The notes below the pieces were generated by a model that did no database searches, was not told where the DNA came from, and saw nothing but the letters and a program-made list of their open reading frames with translations. Shown here piece by piece: positions 53,573 through 61,996 of a stretch of 64,000 nucleotides of DNA (positions within the stretch are counted from its first letter, which is position 1; the number at the start of each line of letters is the position of its first letter). Both the position numbers and the translations under genes were made by a program. Location of the stretch: positions 1 through 64,000 of the forward strand of contig NZ_JAGIPR010000014.1 of the NCBI RefSeq assembly GCF_017877355.1. The letters run 5' to 3'. The DNA is from Chryseobacterium jejuense (GTDB lineage: Bacteria > Bacteroidota > Bacteroidia > Flavobacteriales > Weeksellaceae).

Positions 53573-54205
53573 TTAATTGAATTTATAAGCTAATCCTACC
53601 TGGAATACATTGTTTCTGATTGCATCAGATCCACTAGGTCTGTTTTTTGCAATATCCGTTAAACCGGCAACATATCTGGCTGTGATTCCAAAGTTTGGAG
53701 TGAAGTAGTATCCTGCTCCTAAACCAACACCAAAGTTAAATGTATTCAGGTTATCTTTATAATTGTCTGTTGTAGAAGACTGACCTGTAGATTCATTTTT
53801 AACTTTGTTCTTAGCACTTACCATGAATCCGAACTCTGGTCCAGCTTCTAAATAAAGGTTAGGAAGTGCGTTGTACTGGAACATTACCGGTACTGTAATA
53901 TAATCTAACTTAGTAGAATTTGAGATGGTTGTACTGTTGTTTAACTTATAGTCAGATTTCTCTCCATACTGAGAGTACAATACCTCTGGCTGGATGCTGA
54001 ATGAAGACGCTACCGGGATGTTGGCAAATACACCAGCATTGAATCCGATTTTAGATTTTTGGTCATCTAAGCCTTCAGTCTTTGAAATTGAAGAAACGTT
54101 CATTCCTCCTTTTACCCCAAATGATACAGGGCTAGAAGAAGTTTTTTGTTGAGCGAACGCTAATGTTCCTGCAGTTACTGCTAATCCTAAAATTAACTTT
54201 TTCAT
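53573..54205 (-). CDS. Outer-membrane beta-barrel protein (porin family, copy D)
   Basis: 210 aa; signal peptide (ends TLAFAQ), barrel motifs SFGVKGGMNVSSIS, FSIQPEVLYSQYGEKS, LYLEAGPEFGFMVSAK, FNFGVGLGAGYYFTPN, end FQVGLAYKFN. First of the four paralogues in direction of transcription; each has its own promoter and terminator, so they are separate units that can be controlled together. Confidence 0.88.
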   Translation of the reverse strand: MKKLILGLAVTAGTLAFAQQKTSSSPVSFGVKGGMNVSSISKTEGLDDQKSKIGFNAGVFANIPVASSFSIQPEVLYSQYGEKSDYKLNNSTTISNSTKLDYITVPVMFQYNALPNLYLEAGPEFGFMVSAKNKVKNESTGQSSTTDNYKDNLNTFNFGVGLGAGYYFTPNFGITARYVAGLTDIAKNRPSGSDAIRNNVFQVGLAYKFN

Positions 54206-54286
54206 AACTTTAAATTTTTAATTTTTACTCTTTCTTAATTTTAAATTTTACTACTTGTCCACATTTCTGTTGAACGCTGGAGATCT

Positions 54287-54305
54287 TTCAAATTGCTTGC
54301 CAAAA
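54287..54305 (-). promoter_or_regulatory. Sigma-54-like -24/-12 promoter, porin copy D
   Basis: Minus-strand TTTTGGCAAGCAATTTGAA: GG-N10-GA, same block as in copy C. Start point ~54276, a ~70-nt leader. Confidence 0.6.
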
Positions 54306-54329
54306 AATAATTCTGAGGATAAAATCAAT

Positions 54330-54362
54330 AACAAAACCACCTGAAAAACAAGTGGTTTTGTT
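54330..54362 (-). terminator. Terminator downstream of aroB
   Basis: 11-bp perfect stem (AACAAAACCAC / GTGGTTTTGTT), 120 bp past the aroB stop and just upstream of the porin D promoter. The weak T-run makes the strand uncertain. Confidence 0.6.
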
Positions 54363-54481
54363 GTTACAGTGTTGGCTTACAGTTAATTAAAAAACTAATT
54401 AAACATTTGTTTAGAAGTAATCTAAATTGACAATTTTGTTAAAACAATCATTTAAAAAATAGAATAATTCACTAACACCGG

Positions 54482-55528
54482 TTATGCATCATTCAGTTTT
54501 CGGTAAAAAGATAATGATTCAATGATGTTTTTTTGGCTGCACTGGTAATCATAATTACATTCACCAATACCGGTAAGCAGAGAGAAATTAATCTTACTGT
54601 CCACATTCTTTTTATCATTTAAAAGCAATGCTGTAATATCTTCATCTTTAAAATCACTGATATCTAAATAAGGATAATATCTCTGGATGTTTTCAATGAT
54701 TGTTTTTGAATCTTCTTCTGAAATAAGATTTTCAAGATATGCCAGATGGGCTTCACAAATCATTCCCATTGCAACAGCCTCACCATGAAGAATAGGGTTT
54801 TCTTGCTGTAAACACAGACTTTCCACCGCATGACCTATTGTATGTCCGAAGTTAAGGGTTTTTCTGATATTGCTTTCATGGAAGTCTTTTTCTACAACGT
54901 CCTGTTTAATATCCATAGAATTCTGGATGTAAGGGGTTACAGCTTCCACATCAAGTTTATGAAGCTGAATCAGCTGATTCCAGTGAGCTTTATCTGCAAT
55001 AAGGCCATGTTTCAACATTTCAGCAAATCCACTTCTTAATTCTTTAAAAGGCAATGTTTGTAAAAATTTAGGATAAATAAAAATTTGTTCAGGGAAAGCA
55101 AATGTTCCCACCATATTCTTATAATGCATCAGATCAATTCCTGTTTTCCCGCCAATAGAGGCATCACACATAGATAAAAGGGTAGTAGGAATATTAATGA
55201 ACTTAATTCCTCTTTTATAGGTAGATGCTACAAAACCACCCATATCTGTAATGACACCGCCCCCCAGGTTAATAACCAATGCTTTTCTGTCTGCCTGCAT
55301 TTCTGTAAGAATTTCCCAAAGCTGATTGGCTGTCTGGATATTCTTCATTTCTTCTCCTGCTTCAATCTCCAGGATTTCAAACCCAAGATCTGTCTCCATA
55401 TTGCCTAAAAGAACGGGAAGGCAGTATTCATGAGTGTTTTCATCCACCAAAATAAAAATTTTACTGAATGTTTTCTCGTGAAGAAAGGTGTTAAGCTGAG
55501 AAAAATTATCGTTTAATATTGTTATCAT
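54482..55528 (-). CDS. aroB: 3-dehydroquinate synthase
   Basis: 348 aa; converts DAHP to 3-dehydroquinate in the shikimate pathway with NAD and zinc. Motifs: NLGGGVITDMGGFVAS (NAD site), PTTLLSMCDASIGGKTGID and the zinc His in NFGHTIGHAVES and HGEAVAMGM. Standard length. Divergent from the pseudouridine synthase gene. Confidence 0.96.
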   Translation of the reverse strand: MITILNDNFSQLNTFLHEKTFSKIFILVDENTHEYCLPVLLGNMETDLGFEILEIEAGEEMKNIQTANQLWEILTEMQADRKALVINLGGGVITDMGGFVASTYKRGIKFINIPTTLLSMCDASIGGKTGIDLMHYKNMVGTFAFPEQIFIYPKFLQTLPFKELRSGFAEMLKHGLIADKAHWNQLIQLHKLDVEAVTPYIQNSMDIKQDVVEKDFHESNIRKTLNFGHTIGHAVESLCLQQENPILHGEAVAMGMICEAHLAYLENLISEEDSKTIIENIQRYYPYLDISDFKDEDITALLLNDKKNVDSKINFSLLTGIGECNYDYQCSQKNIIESLSFYRKLNDA

Positions 55529-55629
55529 TTTCGAAAATATGTAAGGTTAAAATGTAAACTATACTGCAAAGTTATGATTCTTAATTTTTAACTCGTAACT
55601 AAATTACTATCTTTGCAGAAATTTTTAGA

Positions 55630-56811
55630 ATGAGCAGAGATAATAATAATTCAGACAGACCAAAGAGACCAAGAATTTCAACCAAGAAAAGTTCTGATGA
55701 TTCTCGTGCTTCCAGATCTGGAAATTCTTCAGGATCAAAACCTTTTAAAAAGCCTTTCTCTAAAGATGGGGCAAGAAAAGGTCCCGAACATTCAGGATCC
55801 AACTCAAGATTTGAAAAGAAACCTTTCAAGAAAAACACCGGAAGTTTTAATACCTCTAGTGATGATTCTGAATCAAAATCTGAAAGTAGGGCTTATATCA
55901 CGAATAAAAGTGAAAGCTACGAAAAGAAATCTTTTGGAAAACCTAAGAGAGGTGGAAAAAACTTCGATGCCAGAGATAAGTATGAAAGAGGCAGCTTAAA
56001 ATATGGTAGAAGACCATCTAATGGAGATGATAGAAGTGAGGACAAGACAAGATCTTTTGTACAAAAGAGAAGATTGAATAAAATCGAAAAAGATGTTCAT
56101 AAAGACAGCATCCGTCTTAATAAGTATATTGCTAATTCCGGAATCTGCAGCAGGAGAGAGGCTGATGAGCTTATCACACAAGGGCTTGTAGAGGTAAATG
56201 GAAAGGTAGTAGATGAAATGGGATATCAGGTACAGAAAACCGACAGAGTTGTTTTTGACGGACAAAGTATTACACCGGAAAAACCGGTTTATGTTCTTCT
56301 TAACAAACCAAAAGGGTATATTTCTACTACTAAGGACGATAAAGCAAGGAAGACAGTAATGGATCTTGTAGCAAATGCTTCTCCTTACAGATTGTTCCCA
56401 GTGGGGAGACTAGACCGTTCTACGACAGGGGTTATCTTATTGACTAATGACGGACACATGACTAAAAAGCTGACGCATCCATCTTTTGATGCTAAGAAGA
56501 TTTATCATGTAACCTTGGATAAGAAGCTGACTGGTGAAGATTTGCGTCTTATTGCAGAAGGAATCCGTCTTGATGAAGGGGTAGCAGTAGTTGACCAAAT
56601 TTCATACATTGAAGGTAAGCCTAAAAATGAGATCGGAATTGAGATCCACATCGGATGGAACCGTGTTATCAGAAGAATTTTCCAAAGATTAGGATACGAA
56701 GTAGAATCTTTAGACAGAGTAATGTTTGCCGGATTAACGAAGAAAAACATTAAGAGAGGTCACTGGAGAATCCTTACAGAACTGGAAGTAAATAACCTTA
56801 AAATGCTTTAA
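55630..56811 (+). CDS. RluB-type pseudouridine synthase with disordered N-terminus
   Basis: 393 aa. Residues 1-155 are low-complexity K/R/S/G/D-rich and probably disordered; then an S4 RNA-binding domain (from I161, RLNKYIANSGICSRREADEL) and the RsuA/RluB catalytic domain with D262 in GRLDRSTTGVILLTNDG. It modifies uridine in 23S (or 16S) rRNA. The long basic tail is common in Bacteroidota homologues and may bind rRNA. Single gene with a strong terminator. Confidence 0.92.
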   Translation: MSRDNNNSDRPKRPRISTKKSSDDSRASRSGNSSGSKPFKKPFSKDGARKGPEHSGSNSRFEKKPFKKNTGSFNTSSDDSESKSESRAYITNKSESYEKKSFGKPKRGGKNFDARDKYERGSLKYGRRPSNGDDRSEDKTRSFVQKRRLNKIEKDVHKDSIRLNKYIANSGICSRREADELITQGLVEVNGKVVDEMGYQVQKTDRVVFDGQSITPEKPVYVLLNKPKGYISTTKDDKARKTVMDLVANASPYRLFPVGRLDRSTTGVILLTNDGHMTKKLTHPSFDAKKIYHVTLDKKLTGEDLRLIAEGIRLDEGVAVVDQISYIEGKPKNEIGIEIHIGWNRVIRRIFQRLGYEVESLDRVMFAGLTKKNIKRGHWRILTELEVNNLKML

Positions 56812-56880
56812 AATAAAGATAAGCTATGAACTCCGGTTCAGGCTTTGATTGAAATCATTATATTTTAAGTGTAAAAAATA

Positions 56881-56911
56881 AAAAGCGCAGAAACTAGCTT
56901 TCTGCGCTTTT
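56881..56911. terminator. Terminator of the pseudouridine synthase gene
   Basis: 13-bp perfect stem (AAAAGCGCAGAAA / TTTCTGCGCTTTT), CTAGC loop, then six T. Confidence 0.88.
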
Positions 56912-56923
56912 TTATATTATTAA

Positions 56924-57595
56924 TTTGCAGCGTCCTGGAGACTCGACCATCAGCATGAGGAGATAGGATTGATTCCATGTGCTGATGGAGGCACCAGTCT
57001 TGATGATTGGACCATAAGTGGAGCTTTATTTGAAAATGCGGTATCACAGGCCAAACTTGCACAACGAACAAGTCAGATTGCAGATATCCTTTGGCATCAG
57101 GGCGAAAATGACTGTTCTCCGGAAAAAGCTGAGAGATATGGTGAGAAATTTTCTGTAATCATGGAAGCATTACGTCAGGAATTAAATATTCCGGAAGTTC
57201 CTCTAGTGATAGGAGGTTTAGGAAACTTCCTATCCGAAGGGATCTTTGGGCAGTATTTTGCTTCATACCCGTTAATTAATCAAGCATTGGAAGGATTTTC
57301 GGAAACTCATGCAAACTGTTACTTTATTACGGCAAAAGGACTTACAGCTAATGCTGACAACATTCATTTCAATGCCATGTCACAAAGAGTATTGGGTGTG
57401 AGATATTATAGTGCGTTCCGTGATTTAAAACATCTTCTTAATCCTCATCATGATGAAGAAAGTATATTAGCAACAATCTATAACCGTTCTTATACAAAAA
57501 CAGAAAAAATCAAACTGCTGGAACATGAATTTGCAGTTGGAAATATTGAACCTAAAGATTTTCTGTCAGAATTAACTATACTGAATCAGGAGTGA
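56924..57595 (+). pseudogene. 5'-truncated SASA-type carbohydrate esterase
   Basis: The open frame starts after a stop at 56921-56923 and reads EEIGLIPCADGGTSLDDW, then ILWHQGENDCSPE and NIHFNAMSQRVLG, matching the middle and end of sialate O-acetylesterase/SASA (CE6) proteins. The first catalytic block with the Ser nucleophile (GQSNM type) is absent, and the frame opens only 12 bp after a terminator, so the 5' end is deleted. A TTG at 56969 could start a 208-aa product, but it would lack the nucleophile. Asp/His of the last block are kept. Confidence 0.75.
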
Positions 57596-57610
57596 TATAT
57601 TAATGTCAAT

Positions 57611-57648
57611 AAAATAAAACAGTACCAGTGATGATACTGTTTTATTTT
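57611..57648. terminator. Bidirectional terminator between esterase remnant and pncA
   Basis: 14-bp perfect stem (AAAATAAAACAGTA / TACTGTTTTATTTT) between convergent genes. Confidence 0.75.
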
Positions 57649-57675
57649 TATACATTTTAGGATGTCATTACTATG

Positions 57676-58281
57676 TTATCCAAGTACGGTTACTCCTTTT
57701 TCAATCATTTCATAGATTGCATCTCTGCCATTATCAGGTTTTACATTTACAGCTTTGGTTCCGTTGAAGTGAAGACAGGTAATATATCCGTTTGCTACAG
57801 CATCCTGAGCTGTGAATTTTACACAATAATCCATTGCTAATCCAACGATTTCCACTAACTGAATATCATGGTATTTCAAGAAGTCATCCAATCCGGTTTT
57901 CATGAAATGATTATTGTCCTGAAAACCACTATAGCTATCAATTTCAATATTCTTTCCTTTCTGTATGATATGAGTAACCTTGCTTTGGTTTAAGTCCTTA
58001 TGAAATTCAGCCCCAAAAGTTCCCTGAATACAATGATCCGGCCACATAAATTGCGGTACACCGTTCAGAATAATACTTTCTCCCACCTTACGTCCGTTGC
58101 TGCTTGCAAAACTTTTATGTCCCACAGGATGCCAATCTTGAGTTAAAATGATCTGGTCATATTCATTTTCTTCCATCAGAAGATTGATATAAGGAATAAT
58201 CTCATTGGCTTCCGGTACTGCTAATGCTCCGCCTTCACAAAAATCATTCTGTACATCTACTATTATTAATGCTTTTTTCAT
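57676..58281 (-). CDS. pncA: Nicotinamidase
   Basis: 201 aa isochorismatase-fold amidase: nicotinamide to nicotinate in NAD salvage. Catalytic triad D9 (IIVDVQNDF), K108 (IIQKG) and C153 (AMDYCVKFTA); metal ligands D49/H51 (QDWH) present. Full-length. Divergent from the rhlE-like helicase. Confidence 0.93.
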   Translation of the reverse strand: MKKALIIVDVQNDFCEGGALAVPEANEIIPYINLLMEENEYDQIILTQDWHPVGHKSFASSNGRKVGESIILNGVPQFMWPDHCIQGTFGAEFHKDLNQSKVTHIIQKGKNIEIDSYSGFQDNNHFMKTGLDDFLKYHDIQLVEIVGLAMDYCVKFTAQDAVANGYITCLHFNGTKAVNVKPDNGRDAIYEMIEKGVTVLG

Positions 58282-58378
58282 ATTTTGATTTCTCGAATTT
58301 TTGATAAATTTACAAAACTAATTGGCAAAAATTTGTCCAAAACTGAATTATCGGACAAAACGGCAAAAAAAATTAAAG

Positions 58379-58506
58379 GTTGGAAGCTGGAAGAAAGAAG
58401 TTGGAAGTTACTTTTAGTGATACAACAACGAACTGTCAGCTTTAAAAGGAGTATCATCATTTTTTTGACCATCATTACTTCCATCATCCATCATCCATCA
58501 TCCAGC
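58379..58506. repeat. Mirrored GGAAG/CTTCC intergenic element
   Basis: Left arm GGTTGGAAGCTGGAAGAAAG (58378-58397) and right arm built of ATCCATC repeats (CATCATCCATCATCCATC, ending CCAGCC at 58506). The inner TTACTTTTAGTGA resembles that of the 9.6-kb copy. Lies upstream of the helicase gene. Confidence 0.5.
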
Positions 58507-58542
58507 CTTTTAGCGTATCTTTGCAGCAAATAAATAGTTTTT

Positions 58543-59685
58543 ATGTCATTTGAATCGTTAGGATTATCACACAATATTATTCGTTCTGTTAAAAAACTGG
58601 GATATTTGAAGCCTTTTCCCATTCAGGAACAAGCCGTACCTGTTATTCTGCAAGGGAAAGATCTTATGGGAATTGCACAGACAGGTTCCGGAAAAACAGC
58701 TTGTTTTGTAATGCCTATTTTAGAAAAGCTACAGAATACAGAAGCCAAGAAAGGGCGTAATGTCCAGGTTTTAATATTGGTTCCTACTCGTGAATTAGCT
58801 ATTCAGATTGACGACGTTTTCAGAGCATTCACAGAAAATTTGAAACGTGAAATACGAACTATGGCGGTTTATGGTGGAGTTTCTATCAACCCTCAGATGA
58901 AAGGAATGTTTGGAGTAGAAGTCCTTATAGCAACTCCAGGACGTTTATTAGATTTGATTGATCATAATGCGCTGAGTATTTCAGAAATTCAGCATTTGGT
59001 AGTTGATGAAGCGGATAAAATGTTTCAGTTAGGTTTTGGAGAGGAGATGAATAAGCTTTTTGCTTTGATGCCTGTAATGAAACAGACGACTTTATTCTCA
59101 GCAACTTTAAATGATAAAATTGCTGAAATGAAAGAACGTTTATCTATTAATCCAACAATTATTGAAATTAAAAAAGAAGAAGTTGAGATTGATAATATTG
59201 AACAGTTTGCTTATCATGTTTCTCCGGAAAATAAGGGGCCTTTTTTACGATATCTCATTAAGGAAAAGAAAGTTGAAAAAGCTTTGATATTTGTTTCATC
59301 TACGAGATCTGCTGACAATTTAGTAGAAAAACTTAAAAAGAATAAAATTAAGGCAGTGGCTATTCACAGTCAGAAGTCCCAGGGTGCCCGAAGAAATAAT
59401 TTAGAAGAATTTAAATCTGATGGAGCCCAAATTTTAGTGGCTACAGATTTAATCGGGCGTGGAATTCATATCGATTATCTGCCTTGTGTTATCAATTATG
59501 AACTGCCGCGTTCTCCTTTGGATTACATTCACCGAATTGGTAGAACAGGCCGTGCCAACGAAAAAGGAACTGCCATTAATATTCTGACAGATGATGAGCT
59601 GCAGCATTTTAGAGTAATTCAAAAGAAAATGGGTAAAAAAGTACCTTTGGAAAGAACAGAAGGAATTAACCTGCATGGTTACTAA
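58543..59685 (+). CDS. DEAD-box RNA helicase, RhlE-like
   Basis: 380 aa, two RecA domains without the usual long basic tail. Q motif PFPIQEQAVP, Walker A AQTGSGKT (45-52), PTRELA, VDEAD with DEAD at 155-158, SAT, and domain-2 motifs VATDLIGRGIHI and HRIGRTGRA. ATP-dependent RNA unwinding, probably in ribosome assembly or cold adaptation. Confidence 0.93.
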   Translation: MSFESLGLSHNIIRSVKKLGYLKPFPIQEQAVPVILQGKDLMGIAQTGSGKTACFVMPILEKLQNTEAKKGRNVQVLILVPTRELAIQIDDVFRAFTENLKREIRTMAVYGGVSINPQMKGMFGVEVLIATPGRLLDLIDHNALSISEIQHLVVDEADKMFQLGFGEEMNKLFALMPVMKQTTLFSATLNDKIAEMKERLSINPTIIEIKKEEVEIDNIEQFAYHVSPENKGPFLRYLIKEKKVEKALIFVSSTRSADNLVEKLKKNKIKAVAIHSQKSQGARRNNLEEFKSDGAQILVATDLIGRGIHIDYLPCVINYELPRSPLDYIHRIGRTGRANEKGTAINILTDDELQHFRVIQKKMGKKVPLERTEGINLHGY

Positions 59686-59700
59686 AATAAATTAAAATAA

Positions 59701-59733
59701 AAAGTTCCGATTATACACAATTGGAGCTTTTTT
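59701..59733 (+). terminator. Terminator of the helicase gene
   Basis: Imperfect stem AAAGTTCCGAT / ATTGGAGCTTT followed by TTTTT, 16 bp past the stop. Confidence 0.6.
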
Positions 59734-59766
59734 GTATTCCTTACTATAATCATTACAATTAACATT

Positions 59767-59870
59767 TTTTTCATATTCAAATTTCTCGAATTTTAATAAA
59801 TTTACAGAATCGGATAAAAGCTTGCCCAAAACTGGATGACCATACAAACCAACAATAATTAAAAGTTAAA
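59767..59870. repeat. Diverged copy of the pncA upstream region
   Basis: 59767-59870 aligns with 58278-58380 (start of pncA and the region above it): shared blocks TTTCTCGAATTTT, ATAAATTTACA and CCAAAACTG in the same order and spacing. On the minus strand it even keeps ATGAAAAAA and a few pncA-like codons. Looks like an old segmental copy, now acting as promoter region for the bstA operon. Confidence 0.45.
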
Positions 59871-59880
59871 AACCTGAACT

Positions 59881-60417
59881 ATGAATGATCTTGAGAACAA
59901 AAAATTTCCAATAGGACCGTTTGAAGCACCGGAAAACATCTGTGATACCACTTTAGACACCTATATTAAAGAAATTAAAGACTTTCCTGGAAAACTGAAG
60001 AATCTCATTGAACATTTTACAGACGAACAGCTTGATACGCCTTACAGAGAAGGAGGGTGGACAGTGAGACAGCTTGTTAATCATATTGCTGACAGCCATA
60101 CCAACAGTTTTATCCGTTTTAAGTTAGCGCTTACCGAAGATAACCCAACCATCAAACCTTATGATGAAGCTAAATGGGCTGAACTTCAAGACAGCATTCA
60201 CATGCCGATAAAGCCAGCCATGAGAATATTAAAAGGAACTCACCAGCGATGGACAACACTTCTTAAAAGTCTTACCAATAAACAGTTTGAAAGAACCTTT
60301 CATCATCCTGAACATAACAGAAATTATAATTTAAGGGACAACCTTGCCTTATATGTCTGGCACTGTAACCATCATTTTGCCCATATTGAAAACCTGAAGA
60401 AAGAAAAAGGTTGGTAA
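59881..60417 (+). CDS. YfiT-type bacillithiol S-transferase
   Basis: 178 aa DinB/YfiT fold. GGWTVRQLVNHIADSHTNSF (H68, and H73) and WHCNHHFAHI (H164/H165/H168) provide the metal site; RFKLALTEDNPTIKPYDE is typical of YfiT/BstA. These enzymes conjugate bacillithiol to electrophiles and toxins. First gene of a four-gene operon that also encodes a YtxJ bacilliredoxin, which supports the assignment. Confidence 0.85.
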   Translation: MNDLENKKFPIGPFEAPENICDTTLDTYIKEIKDFPGKLKNLIEHFTDEQLDTPYREGGWTVRQLVNHIADSHTNSFIRFKLALTEDNPTIKPYDEAKWAELQDSIHMPIKPAMRILKGTHQRWTTLLKSLTNKQFERTFHHPEHNRNYNLRDNLALYVWHCNHHFAHIENLKKEKGW

Positions 60418-60872
60418 AAAAGTACTTGACTCATCCAATATATTATAAGGAAATTACAGAAAGGATTTCGAAATTATCTGCAGACAGCCAAAAAAAATGG
60501 GGAAAAATGGATGTCTGCCAGATGCTAACACATTGTGATCTAGTTCTTCAGGTCGCCCTGCGAAAAATTGAACTTCCTTCCATTAATCCTCTCTTTGAGA
60601 CCATAGGGATCGTTACAAAATTGGAAATGTATGTTTTCAATAACGGAATTCCCAGAAACATGCCTACTTTTCAAAAACTAATCGTTAATTTTGAGTGTGA
60701 TTTTGATGAATCAAAAACCAATCTACTGAAAACGCTGGAAGAATTCCGGGAAGCCTGTGAAAACAGAAAACTACCTGATAGACACAGATTATTCGGAAAC
60801 ATGACTGAAAAAGACTGGGAATTTTTAGAATATAAACATCTAGATCATCACTTAAAACAATTTAATGTATGA
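60411..60872 (+). CDS. DUF1569 family protein (DinB-like)
   Basis: 153 aa with KKWGKMDVCQMLTHCDLVLQ (about 27-46), the DUF1569 signature with a DinB-type His. TTG start at 60411 overlaps the YfiT gene by 7 nt, giving translational coupling; no ATG is available near. Possibly another thiol-dependent enzyme. Ends in an ATGA overlap with the next gene. Confidence 0.8.
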   Translation: MVKKYLTHPIYYKEITERISKLSADSQKKWGKMDVCQMLTHCDLVLQVALRKIELPSINPLFETIGIVTKLEMYVFNNGIPRNMPTFQKLIVNFECDFDESKTNLLKTLEEFREACENRKLPDRHRLFGNMTEKDWEFLEYKHLDHHLKQFNV

Positions 60873-61249
60873 GTTTTTTTGATAAAATATTCGGTGGAAA
60901 TAATAATGAAACCTCTGATCAAAAATCTTTCTGGAAAAATATAAAGTCTGAACAAGACCTGGAAAAAGCCATTGAAAGTTCTTATCAACATAAAATAGCA
61001 ATATTCAAGCATTCAACAAGCTGTTTTATCAGCAAGACTGTATTGAGAAATTTTGAAAAGGAGGTTGAGAACTCTGATCAGGAGGTAGAAGTATATTTTC
61101 TTGATTTATTAGCTCACCGATCTCTTTCCAATAAAATTGCTGAGGATTTCGGGATAAGGCATGAAAGCCCACAGCTGATTGTTATTGAAAACGGAAAGCC
61201 CGTTAACAGCGCTTCGCACCAGGACATTTCTTTAAGCCAGATTGTATAA
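60869..61249 (+). CDS. ytxJ: YtxJ-type monothiol bacilliredoxin
   Basis: 126 aa thioredoxin-fold DUF2847 protein with the monothiol site KHSTSCFISK, C52. YtxJ/BrxC removes bacillithiol from mixed disulfides on proteins. Overlaps the DUF1569 gene by 4 nt and the regulator gene by 1 nt, so all are translated together. Confidence 0.88.
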   Translation: MSFFDKIFGGNNNETSDQKSFWKNIKSEQDLEKAIESSYQHKIAIFKHSTSCFISKTVLRNFEKEVENSDQEVEVYFLDLLAHRSLSNKIAEDFGIRHESPQLIVIENGKPVNSASHQDISLSQIV

Positions 61250-61845
61250 TGAAGAATATTAATAATTATTTAGCCAAAGTTTTAAATGTTCCTCTTCAAA
61301 ATGTGAACACCTGCAGCCTGCATTATGAAGTAAAAAAGATTCCTAAAAATCAGTTTCTTCTTCAGTATGGTGAAATATGCCGACATATATTCTTTGTAGA
61401 AAAAGGACTCTTGAAAATGTACTCTATTGATAAAAACGGAAAGGAGCATATTATACAGTTTGCTCCTGAAAGCTGGCTGATTTCTGACCGAAGCAGTCTT
61501 TATTTCAATGAAAAATCCAATTATTATATAGAAGCAGTAGAAGATTCTGAAGTTTTGTTTCTGCATCCTGATTTCTTCAATAAATTAGTAGAACAATTCC
61601 CGAACAGTATTGAGCGTAGCGATTTTCTGCTTCAGAAACATATCAGAAGTCTTCAAAACAGGATCAATTCTTTATTGGGAGAAACGGCAGAGGAAAGATA
61701 TATGAAATTTATTAAAATGTATCCTGATCTGCTTCTTAGAGTTCCTCAATGGATGATTGCCTCTTATCTTGGTATTACTCCGGAAAGTTTAAGCCGTGTA
61801 AGGAAAGAACTGGCAAGAAAGAACTTCGTTCCGGATAATAAATAA
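61249..61845 (+). CDS. Crp/Fnr family transcriptional regulator
   Basis: 198 aa: cNMP-binding-type beta-roll (about 20-120, PKNQFLLQYGEICRHIFFVE) and a C-terminal winged helix (WMIASYLGITPESLSRVRKE). No Cys cluster of the FNR type is seen at the N-terminus. Last gene of the bacillithiol operon, starting within the ytxJ stop (TAATG). Likely regulates this operon or a thiol-stress response. Confidence 0.88.
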   Translation: MKNINNYLAKVLNVPLQNVNTCSLHYEVKKIPKNQFLLQYGEICRHIFFVEKGLLKMYSIDKNGKEHIIQFAPESWLISDRSSLYFNEKSNYYIEAVEDSEVLFLHPDFFNKLVEQFPNSIERSDFLLQKHIRSLQNRINSLLGETAEERYMKFIKMYPDLLLRVPQWMIASYLGITPESLSRVRKELARKNFVPDNK

Positions 61846-61851
61846 TATAGA

Positions 61852-61996
61852 ATGGAAGCTGGAAGAGGGAAGTAGGAAGTTATATTGAACACATAAGAAC
61901 TTCGGATGCTATTGTTAAAGTATTCTTTACAATTGCAATATGAATAAATATGGAAGTAATTATTTTTACATTTCCATCTTCCAGCCTCCATCTTCC
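61852..61996. repeat. Mirrored GGAAG/CTTCC intergenic element
   Basis: Left arm GGAAGCTGGAAGAGGGAAGT (61854-61873) against right arm CATTTCCATCTTCCAGCC (61969-61986); 14 of 16 bases match in the best part. It fills the whole space between the convergent Crp and MocR genes and its right arm ends at the MocR stop. Confidence 0.55.

Noticed and set aside
58285..58533. 82-codon plus-strand frame upstream of the helicase
   Set aside because: It runs through the pncA promoter region and the mirrored repeat; amino-acid makeup follows the repeat (GGAAG, ATCCATC).
58501..58542. ATCCATC repeats as a CRISPR or VNTR array
   Set aside because: Only three short units without spacers; part of the mirrored element arm.
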